Shown here piece by piece: positions 17,351-24,264 of a stretch of DNA of 64,000 bases. The notes under the pieces were generated by a model. The model did no database searches and was not told the DNA's origin. It saw only the letters and a program-made list of their open reading frames with translations. A program made the translations under genes and the position numbers. This DNA comes from Jiangella muralis (GTDB lineage: Bacteria > Actinomycetota > Actinomycetes > Jiangellales > Jiangellaceae), in the NCBI RefSeq assembly GCF_001270745.1, contig NZ_KQ434753.1:155155-219154 (forward strand). Reading direction: 5' to 3'. How positions within the stretch are numbered: position 1 is the first letter of the stretch; each line of letters opens with the position of its first letter.

Positions 17351-18677
17351 GCACGTCGCGCAGGCCGCCGACGATCTCGTCGAGCACCGCGCGGTCGCTG
17401 ATCAGTGGCGGCGCGATCTGCAGGACGGCGTCGCCGCGGTCGTCGGCGCGGGCGATCAGACCGGCCTCCAGCAACCGTCCGGGCAGGTAGCCGCGCAGCA
17501 GCGCGTCGCGCTCGGCGTGGTCGAACCGGCCGTTCGTGCCGTCCTTCACCAGCTCGATCGCCCAGAAGAAGCCCGCACCGCGGACGTCGCCGACGATCGG
17601 CAGCGCGAGCAACTCGCCCAGGCGGTCGCGCAGGTACGGCTCCAGCGCGCGGACGTTCTCGAGGACGCCGTCGCGGGCGACGATGTCGATGGTGCGCAGC
17701 GCGACGGCGGCGCTGGCCGGGTGGCCGCCGAAGGTGATGCCGTGCCGCAGCACCCGGCCGCCGTCGACCAGCGGCCGCACCACGTGGTCGGTGGCGAGGA
17801 CGGCGCCCATCGGCAGATAGGCGGCGGTGATGCCCTTGGCGAGGGTGACGAGGTCGGGGGTGACGCCCTCGCGCGCGCTGCCGAACCACTCGCCCAGCCG
17901 GCCGCAGCCGGTGATGACCTCGTCGGCCAGCAGCAGGATGCCGTAGCGGTCGGCGATGTCGCGCAGCCCGCGCCAGTAGCCGGGCGGCGGCGTCAGGCAG
18001 CCGCCGGCGTTCTGCACCGGTTCGGCGATGATCAGCGCGACCTCGTCCGGTCCGGCCGCGACGACGGCCGCCTCGACCTCGGCCAGCAGCCGGGCGCAGA
18101 ACGCGGCCGGGTCGGCGCCGTCGGGCGCGCGGAACGCGTTGGTGTTCGACACGTGCGTGACGTCGATGGGCGGCGGGCCGAAGTCGTCCTTGAACCGCGG
18201 GACGCCGGTGAACGCCAGCGCGCCGAGCGTGACCCCGTGGTACGCGATATCGCGGGCGATGGCCTTGGTGCGCCGCGGCTGGCCGACGGCCAGGTAGTGC
18301 TCGCGGACCAGCTTCCACGCCGCCTCGACCGCCTCGGAGCCGCCGTTGGTGAAGAACGCGCGGGTCAGCCCGGCCGGTGCGAGGCCGGTGAGCCGCTCGG
18401 CCAGCTCGATGGCCGGCGGATGCGCCGTCGCCCAGTTCGTGTTGAACGGCAGCCGGGTCAGCTGCTCGGTGACCACCGCGCCGAACTCGGCACCGTAGGA
18501 GTAGCCGAGCTGCGCGCAGAACAGGCTCGACAGCGCGTCGACGTAGCGGCGGCCGCGGGAGTCGAACACGTACGGCCCCTCGCCCCGTTCGAGCACCAGC
18601 AGGTCGTCGAGCCGCTGCTTGGAGAAATGGAGCAGTAGGTGGTCGGCAGCCGTGCGCTGCAACTCGTCGGGTGTCAT
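17316..18677 (-). CDS. Class III (fold type I) PLP aminotransferase
   Basis: The 453-residue omega-aminotransferase has FFTNGGSEAVEAAWKL (cofactor phosphate loop), ALIIAEPVQNAGG and ILLLADEVITGCGRLG (Asp that holds the pyridine nitrogen) and TLAKGITAAYLPMGA with the Schiff-base Lys. Family members move amino groups from diamines, beta-amino acids or aminobutyrate to pyruvate or 2-oxoglutarate; the substrate is not evident. The ATG overlaps a leftover 3' end of the MFS gene (GAGGCCACATGA), showing that this gene was once coupled directly behind the MFS gene now 1.5 kb upstream. After the insertion it probably lost its operon promoter and may depend on a new one in the insert. Confidence 0.88.
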   Translation of the reverse strand: MTPDELQRTAADHLLLHFSKQRLDDLLVLERGEGPYVFDSRGRRYVDALSSLFCAQLGYSYGAEFGAVVTEQLTRLPFNTNWATAHPPAIELAERLTGLAPAGLTRAFFTNGGSEAVEAAWKLVREHYLAVGQPRRTKAIARDIAYHGVTLGALAFTGVPRFKDDFGPPPIDVTHVSNTNAFRAPDGADPAAFCARLLAEVEAAVVAAGPDEVALIIAEPVQNAGGCLTPPPGYWRGLRDIADRYGILLLADEVITGCGRLGEWFGSAREGVTPDLVTLAKGITAAYLPMGAVLATDHVVRPLVDGGRVLRHGITFGGHPASAAVALRTIDIVARDGVLENVRALEPYLRDRLGELLALPIVGDVRGAGFFWAIELVKDGTNGRFDHAERDALLRGYLPGRLLEAGLIARADDRGDAVLQIAPPLISDRAVLDEIVGGLRDVLTDAGERFAAA

Positions 18678-18712
18678 GTGGCCTCACCGCCTCCCCGCCT
18701 AGTCTGGCGCAC
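18654..18712. repeat. 59-bp direct repeat, left copy
   Basis: Identical to 20156-20214 except at two positions (18677 T/G and 18700 T/C). It contains the end of the MFS frame plus the first codons of the aminotransferase. It bounds the AlbA gene insertion. Confidence 0.93.
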
Positions 18713-18724
18713 GCTCGCACTCGA

Positions 18725-18751
18725 ACCTACTCTAAAAATATTAGAGTAGGT
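18725..18751 (+). promoter_or_regulatory. Palindrome covering the AlbA gene promoter
   Basis: ACCTACTCTAA - 5 nt - TTAGAGTAGGT are perfect 11-bp arms (18725-18735 and 18741-18751). The -10-like TAGAGT (18742-18747) lies inside the right arm, 6 nt before ATG. A protein bound here would block the start of transcription; autoregulation by the encoded protein is likely. Confidence 0.75.
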
Positions 18752-18753
18752 CC

Positions 18754-20148
18754 ATGTGCGCGGCGGAGTTGGACCAGGCACTGACGCTCCCTCCTGAGCA
18801 AGCGGCTGCCCAGCTCGCCACCATGCCCGAGGGGCAGTGGTTCGAGCGCAAGTCCGGGCGGGTATCTCCCAAGGACCTCGCACGGGCCATCGTCGCGTTC
18901 GCCAACGCCGAGGGGGGCTGCATCGTGGTCGGCCTCCATGACGGTGCCGTCGACGGCGTCGACGCCACCAGGTTCAATGACCTCAAGCAGACCGCGCATG
19001 ACCACATCGAGCCGGTCCCCCGCGTCAGCATGGAGGAGTTCGACAGCGGTGCCGGTCGACAGCTCCTGCTGATCCGGATCGATCCGGGGCAGGTCGTCCA
19101 TCAGCACCGCGGCGGCGAATGCTACCTGCGCGTCGGAGACGAGTCCCGTCGACTGGGCTTCCGTGAACGCCAGGAACTGGAATATGACCGTGGGACGGCG
19201 CCGTATGACGGAACCCCGGCCGCAATTGCTGCTTCGGAGCTCGCACCTGAGCAGTTGGAGTACTACCGGGCGGCGATCGGTGCTCGTTCGCTGGAGAGCA
19301 TGCTGGCGGCTCGCAGCCTGGTCGACCACCGCCGGCGACTGACCATCGCGGCCTATCTCCTGTTCGCCGACCATCCACAGCTGCTGCTCCCCCACGCCCA
19401 CGTCCGGGTGCTCCGGTACGCGGAATCCGAGCGTGGCACCGGGATCAGGCAAGGACTCGCGCACGAAGAGCGTTTCGAGGGAAGCCTGCCGGTCCAGCTC
19501 GAGCAGGCTCAGCAGGCGATCGAGAACATCATTCCCACCCGCCGACGACTGGCCCCGTCAGGACGATTCGAGCCGACACCGATCATCCCGCGCGATGCGT
19601 GGCTGGAGGGGCTCGTGAACGCCGTCGTGCATCGCTCCTACAGTGCTGCCGGCGATCACATCCGGGTGGAGATCTTCCCCGATCGGGTCGAGATCAGCAG
19701 CCCTGGCAGGTTCCCCGGGCTCGCGGACCCGACGTCCCCGCTGACGATCACGCGATATGCCCGCAACCCCCGTATCGCCCGTGTCTGTTCCGACCTCGGC
19801 ATCGCCCAGGAGCTCGGCGAGGGCATCCGCCGGATCTTCGACGAGGTGCGGTCCGCTGGACTGACTGACCCGATCTACAGCCAGCACCAGGCGTCGGTAC
19901 GCCTGGTGCTGTCGGCAGCCGATGCCATCCCGGCCGAGGTGCGTGAGCGACTACCGCGGGGCGCCCTCGCGGTGCTGGACGCGATGCGACGGGCCAATCG
20001 GCCGCTTGGCACGGGACAGGTCGAGGAACTCGTCGGAATCACACGTCCGACGGCTCTCCGGCAGCTGCGGGCGCTCCAGGATGAACGGTTGGTCCGCTGG
20101 GAAGGGAACAGTTCGAAGGACCCACGGGCAACCTGGCGACTCCGCTGA
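18754..20148 (+). CDS. AlbA/Schlafen-type ATP-binding transcriptional regulator
   Basis: The protein has 464 residues. An AlbA_2 (Schlafen-like) domain covers residues 25-145 (GQWFERKSGR ... LARAIVAFANAEGGCIVVGL). A GHKL-type ATP-binding-like region follows around 285-345 (ALVNAVVHRSYSAAGDHIRVEIFPDRVEISSPG). A C-terminal winged helix (RPTALRQLRALQDERLVRWEG) closes the chain. Proteins of this layout are usually annotated ATP-dependent DNA-binding regulators, some inside defence or mobile islands; the target is rarely known. The palindrome directly before the start suggests self-control. It sits alone in a 1.44-kb insert and has lower GC and different codon use than its neighbours, pointing to transfer. 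Confidence 0.88.
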   Translation: MCAAELDQALTLPPEQAAAQLATMPEGQWFERKSGRVSPKDLARAIVAFANAEGGCIVVGLHDGAVDGVDATRFNDLKQTAHDHIEPVPRVSMEEFDSGAGRQLLLIRIDPGQVVHQHRGGECYLRVGDESRRLGFRERQELEYDRGTAPYDGTPAAIAASELAPEQLEYYRAAIGARSLESMLAARSLVDHRRRLTIAAYLLFADHPQLLLPHAHVRVLRYAESERGTGIRQGLAHEERFEGSLPVQLEQAQQAIENIIPTRRRLAPSGRFEPTPIIPRDAWLEGLVNAVVHRSYSAAGDHIRVEIFPDRVEISSPGRFPGLADPTSPLTITRYARNPRIARVCSDLGIAQELGEGIRRIFDEVRSAGLTDPIYSQHQASVRLVLSAADAIPAEVRERLPRGALAVLDAMRRANRPLGTGQVEELVGITRPTALRQLRALQDERLVRWEGNSSKDPRATWRLR

Positions 20149-20155
20149 CGCAGAG

Positions 20156-20214
20156 GCGCTGCAACTCGTCGGGTGTCAGGTGGCCTCACCGCCTCCCCGC
20201 CCAGTCTGGCGCAC
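20156..20214. repeat. 59-bp direct repeat, right copy
   Basis: The partner of 18654-18712. This copy carries the real end of the MFS gene (GEAT, then TGA) plus the first eight codons of the aminotransferase, whose ATG has become CTG. Confidence 0.93.
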
Positions 20215-21447
20215 TCGGGTGACGAGGACGGCGGAGGCGGCGACGCTGACCAGCGCGACGGCGAACAGCGCCCGGTAGCCGCCGAAGACGGTGATGACCA
20301 GCGCGGCGATCGGCGGCGCGACCGTCTGCGGCACGTTGACGGCGACGTTGAACAGCCCGAGGTCCTTGCCGGCGGCCGCCTCGGGGTCCGGCAGCACGTC
20401 GATCGCCAGTGCGTTGCCGCAGGCCAGGTACAGTCCACCGGCCAGACCCTGAACCGCCGCGAACACCGCCACCGCGGCCGTCGTCGCGGACGCCAGCGGC
20501 ACCGCCAGCGCCACGCCGAGGATCGCGGCCGCGGCCACCAGGAACGCCGTGCGCCGGCCGGTCCGGTCGCTCCACCAGCCGCCCACCAAGACCCCGGCCA
20601 CCGTCGTCGCGAAGCCGAGCACCGTCAGCAGCCCGATCAGCCGGTTGGCGTCGTCGCGGCCGAGCCCCACATAGTCCGTGAGGATGTACAGCTGGTAGGT
20701 CAGGATCAGCTGGTAGCCGAGCACGAACAGCAGCCGCGACCCGAACACCCAGAGGAAGTCGGCGTGCTCGCGCGGCCGCTGCCAGAACCCGCGCAGCAGC
20801 TCCCGCCGCCCGCCGTCCCGCGGTGGCGCCGGGCCCGGCCGGTCGACCAGCACGAACACCGCGGCCGCCGCGACCACCGAGAGGCCCAGCACGGTGTAGG
20901 CGACCGGCCGGTGCTGGACCGCCAGCGGGCCTGCGAACGCCGTCCCCGCGGCCGCCCCGGCCATTCCGCCGCCGGCCAGCACCGCCGACGCGCGGCCGCG
21001 CCGGGCCCGCGGGACGCGGTCGGCCAGCGTCGCCGCCGCCGCGACGTCGGTGCCGTTGAGCGCGAACTGGATGACCACCCAGAACACGCAGATCCACGCG
21101 ACCGAGCCGAGCCCGCCCAGGCCCAGCAGGAACCCGGCGGCCACGACGGCGCCGCCGAGCAGCCACGGCGCGCGGCGGCCCAGGCGGCCCCGCGTGCGGT
21201 CGCTGAGCGCGCCGACCAGCGGCTGGGCCACGATGGTGAACCCGAACGACACCGACGTGACGATGGCCAGGTTGGTGACCTTGCGGTCCGGGTCGATCGC
21301 CTCGACGTGGTTCGGCAGCAGCACCGCCAGCAACGCGGCGTAGTTCGCGACGACGGCGAACATGACCAGCGCCAGCGACGGCAGCAGCGCCCGCGTGGCG
21401 GCCGGCGTGGCAGCCTGCGGTCGGGCGAGGGCGTCGGGCGCGGCCAC
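20176..21447 (-). CDS. MFS transporter (GPH/SLC45-like)
   Basis: The 423-residue protein has 12 membrane helices. The DRTRGRLGRRAPWLLGG loop between helices 2 and 3 is the typical signature of glycoside-pentoside-hexuronide and SLC45-type cation symporters; the second-half loop is WWSDRTGRRTAFL. A sugar or glycoside is the usual cargo of such proteins, but the link with the amine transaminase could mean an amine substrate. It starts at GTG 21447. It was once followed directly (ATGA overlap) by the aminotransferase, as the duplicated flank shows, so the two probably belong to one pathway. Confidence 0.87.
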   Translation of the reverse strand: MAAPDALARPQAATPAATRALLPSLALVMFAVVANYAALLAVLLPNHVEAIDPDRKVTNLAIVTSVSFGFTIVAQPLVGALSDRTRGRLGRRAPWLLGGAVVAAGFLLGLGGLGSVAWICVFWVVIQFALNGTDVAAAATLADRVPRARRGRASAVLAGGGMAGAAAGTAFAGPLAVQHRPVAYTVLGLSVVAAAAVFVLVDRPGPAPPRDGGRRELLRGFWQRPREHADFLWVFGSRLLFVLGYQLILTYQLYILTDYVGLGRDDANRLIGLLTVLGFATTVAGVLVGGWWSDRTGRRTAFLVAAAAILGVALAVPLASATTAAVAVFAAVQGLAGGLYLACGNALAIDVLPDPEAAAGKDLGLFNVAVNVPQTVAPPIAALVITVFGGYRALFAVALVSVAASAVLVTRVRQTGRGGGEAT

Positions 21448-21572
21448 GTCGGCTCGTCTCGTCGGGGTGCGGGGTCCGGACGATCATGGACGCGGCGGCT
21501 TGGGCCCGCAACCCGAACCGGTGGTCGCTCGCCGGGCCTCGGTTGCGCGATGTCGAACACGCGGCCTGCTAC

Positions 21573-21632
21573 GTGGACCCCGCCCGGCCGGGAGGGCCAT
21601 CCCACCCTACGGGCGGGCACCGACAGTCTGGG
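21573..21632. repeat. Dispersed repeat family B, copy 1
   Basis: About 55 bp with the core TCCCACCCTACGGGCGGGCA then CCGACAG, preceded by CCCGCCCGGCCGGGAGGGCC. It lies between the MFS start (21447) and the LuxR end (21676); nothing else is seen in that 228-bp gap. Related copies are at 23425, 41256 and 46201. Confidence 0.85.
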
Positions 21633-21675
21633 CCGACCGCCCGCCACCAACGATCCGAACCGGCGCCGGCCGGCC

Positions 21676-24159
21676 TCAGTCGCCGGGCAGCAGGCCGAAG
21701 CGCCGGGCCCGCAGCAGGGCGGCGTCCCGGCCGGTCACGCCGAGCGCCGCGTACAGCGACCGCAACTCCTCCTCCACCACGCTGGGCGCCATGACCAGCG
21801 CGTACGAGATGGCGGCGGCGTCCTCGTGCCGGGTCAGCGCTCGCAGGACCGCCTGCTGACGCTCGGTCAACGTCACCAGCTCCGCCCGCGCCGGATACGC
21901 CGGACGGGTCGCCAGCACGGCCGGGTCCAGCGCGATCCCGGCCCGCTTCGCCAGCACGTCACGCAGCGCGTCCGGCAGCAGCGTGAACGAGCGCAGCGCA
22001 CCGGTGCGGGCAGCGAGCGCGGCGGCCCGGCCGAACGAGTGGTCCGCGGTCCCCGGCGACCCGAGCGCCTCGGCTGCGGCGGCCTCGATCAGCAGCAGCT
22101 CGATCCGGTCCCGCGGCGTCGTCTCCGGCGCCCACGCCGCCGCGCCGGCCGTGTGGCCGGCCCGGGCCGGCTCGCCGCGCAGCAGGTGGAACCGGGCCAG
22201 TGGCACCGCGGTCCAGGCGGCGTCCGGCCCGGCCGCCCGCAGCAGCGTGTCGACGCGGTTCAGCTCGCCCAGGGCGAGCAGTAGCTCGGCCCGGCACCGG
22301 TCGACGATGCGGGCGGCGAGGCCGTCGGAGGGCACCGGGTTGACGGCGGCGGATCGCTCGGCGTCGGCCAGGGCCAGCAGCGGGTCGCCGAAGCTGAGGG
22401 CGTACTGGGTCCGCGCGGCGACCGCGAACGGCCACAGCTCGGCCTGCCCTGTGTCGTCCTCGGCCCGCTCCAGGTGGGCGCGGGCTGCGGCGCCGTCCAG
22501 CCGGTCCGCGGCGACGAACGCGGCGGCCAGCTGCGCGGGCAGCCGGACCAGGTACTCCAGCCAGCGGGCCGGCGCGGCGTGCCGCTCGTGCACGTCCAGC
22601 CAGTACCGGGCGTCGACGGTGGCGCCGGTGGCCGCGTGCAGCAGCGCGAGGTCGGCGGCGATGTGCGCGGTGACGGGGTGCGCGGCGACGTCGTGGGCGG
22701 CGGCGTAGGCCTGCGTCCCGGCGGCGACGGCGCGCGGCCCGTTCCCGCCGAGCAGCAGCGCCTGCGCGGACTGGTGCAGCGCCCACGCCCGGTGCATCGG
22801 CCAGACGTCGCCGTCGCGGCCGGTCAGTTCGCGCTCCAGCCGGGCGGCGCCGGCGGCGGCGCGCTCGTAGCGTCCGTCCAGACGGTCGGCAACGATCCCG
22901 ATCGACAGCAGGTGCAGCTGCCGGTCGCTGGGCCGTCCGGGCGTCATCTCCTCCGCCCGCAGCAGCTGCTCGCCGTCCGCCCGGAACGCGCTGGCCAGCG
23001 CCTGCAGCGTCCGCACGCCCGGCGGGTGGGACGTCAGGATGCGGGCGGCCGCGGCCGGCAGCCGCAGGTCCGCGACCTCGTGCGGCACCCGCGCGGGCAG
23101 CCCGCCGAACGCGGCGACGAGGTCGTCGGACCGCTCGGTGAGCAGCGTCAGCCCGGCCGCGTTCCACACCCGCGCCAGCAGCGGCCAGTCGCCGGCGGAG
23201 CGCGCGTGCCGAGCGGCCGGACCCGGCGCACCGGCGTCGAGCAGCGCGCGGGCGTACCGGCGGTGCCAGGCGGCCGGCTGCTCCGGCTCGGCGGCGGCCA
23301 GTTCGGCCACCAGCGCGCCGCGCAGCACCGGCGGCAGCGACCACGCGGCGCCGCCGCTGCCCTCGCCGCTGACGCGGGCCTCGCGGCCACCGTCCCCACC
23401 CTCCGACGTCGCGCGCGGCCCGGCGTCCACCCCTCCCGGCCGGGTGGGCCTCAAACCTACGCCCGCCCACCGACAACCGGCCGCCAGCGCCCGCAGCTCC
23501 CCCGCCAGGTCGTCCCCGACGCCGACGGCGCGCAGGTGGACGGGGGTGATCGGGTCCGCGAGCGCCAGCCGGGACGCGGCCCCGCGGACCGCGGAGGGCA
23601 GCCCGTCCAGCACAACCGCCCGCACGTAGTCGGAGGCCGCGCGCCGCCCGTCCTCCGCCGTCGGCGCGTCGATCATCAGCCGAGCCGGGAGCAGCCAGCC
23701 GCGAGTGTGCTCGTGGACGGCGGCCGTGCCGCGCTCGCCCCACGCCGCCGCGAACTCGTCCGGCGTGGCCAGCAGCTGCGCGCCCGTCAGCTGCGTGACC
23801 TCCAGCCCGGCCCGGTGCGCGGCGGTGACCAGGGACAGCGGACGGCGGCCACACACCACCAGCCGCACGTGCGGCGCCCGGGCCAGCGCGGCGGCGACGG
23901 CGTCCGGCTCGGGCAGGTCGTCGCCGCGGTCGACGACGAGCACGGTCTCGCCCGCGGCGGCGATGGCGCCCGGCAGGCCGACGGGGTCGTCGATCCAGGT
24001 CACCGCGGTTCCGGCCGCCGCGCGAACCGACACCCACTCGGCCACCAGCGCGGTCTTGCCGGTCCCGGGCAGGCCGACGATCGCCCGGAGCGCGGCCGGG
24101 CGGTCGAGGCGTTCGAGCAGCCGGTCCCGTGGCACCCGGCCGTCCGTGCGTCGTTCCAC
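21676..24159 (-). CDS. Large MalT-like LuxR-family regulator (first of two)
   Basis: The 827-residue protein has an N-terminal STAND ATPase core with the P-loop GLPGTGKT (29-36) and hydrophobic ETVLVVDRGDDLPE (Walker B-like). A long TPR-like helical middle and a LuxR helix-turn-helix at about 765-825 (LTERQQAVLRALTRHEDAAAISYAL ... SLYAALGV) follow. MalT-type proteins switch on transcription when a ligand makes them bind ATP and oligomerise. Residues about 228-245 (CRWAGVGLRPTRPGG) come from a dispersed repeat that lies in frame inside the gene. The next gene upstream on this strand is a second protein of the same type, 105 bp away, so the pair could be an old duplication. Confidence 0.85.
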   Translation of the reverse strand: MERRTDGRVPRDRLLERLDRPAALRAIVGLPGTGKTALVAEWVSVRAAAGTAVTWIDDPVGLPGAIAAAGETVLVVDRGDDLPEPDAVAAALARAPHVRLVVCGRRPLSLVTAAHRAGLEVTQLTGAQLLATPDEFAAAWGERGTAAVHEHTRGWLLPARLMIDAPTAEDGRRAASDYVRAVVLDGLPSAVRGAASRLALADPITPVHLRAVGVGDDLAGELRALAAGCRWAGVGLRPTRPGGVDAGPRATSEGGDGGREARVSGEGSGGAAWSLPPVLRGALVAELAAAEPEQPAAWHRRYARALLDAGAPGPAARHARSAGDWPLLARVWNAAGLTLLTERSDDLVAAFGGLPARVPHEVADLRLPAAAARILTSHPPGVRTLQALASAFRADGEQLLRAEEMTPGRPSDRQLHLLSIGIVADRLDGRYERAAAGAARLERELTGRDGDVWPMHRAWALHQSAQALLLGGNGPRAVAAGTQAYAAAHDVAAHPVTAHIAADLALLHAATGATVDARYWLDVHERHAAPARWLEYLVRLPAQLAAAFVAADRLDGAAARAHLERAEDDTGQAELWPFAVAARTQYALSFGDPLLALADAERSAAVNPVPSDGLAARIVDRCRAELLLALGELNRVDTLLRAAGPDAAWTAVPLARFHLLRGEPARAGHTAGAAAWAPETTPRDRIELLLIEAAAAEALGSPGTADHSFGRAAALAARTGALRSFTLLPDALRDVLAKRAGIALDPAVLATRPAYPARAELVTLTERQQAVLRALTRHEDAAAISYALVMAPSVVEEELRSLYAALGVTGRDAALLRARRFGLLPGD
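23425..23477. repeat. Dispersed repeat family B, copy 2, inside a coding region
   Basis: GTCCACCCCTCCCGGCCGGG then TGGGCC, CCTACG and CCCACCGACAA match the intergenic copy at 21573-21626 over about 53 bp. It lies within the LuxR gene without breaking the frame. The core GCCCGCCC is the complement of GGGCGGGC in the other copies, while both flanks keep their orientation. Confidence 0.75.
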
Positions 24160-24264
24160 CCGTCCCCTCGCGCTCTCTGCTCCCGTCGTGCGGGTTCCAG
24201 AGCAGCAGAGGTCGCGGGGTGGGCCGGGCCCGGTCTCGCGGATATCCCCCCGGTTCTTACCCCC

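Larger units (their letters stand above)
18713..20155. mobile_element. 1.44-kb insertion carrying only an AlbA-domain regulator gene
   Basis: The segment between the two 59-bp direct repeats holds one gene with its own palindromic promoter and ends 7 bp after its stop codon. It interrupts an MFS-aminotransferase operon. Base composition is visibly lower in GC than both flanks. No transposase, integrase or terminal inverted repeat is seen, so the mechanism (recombination with a duplicated target, or an allele swap) is unknown. That it is an insertion is inferred from the duplicated flank. Confidence 0.75.
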
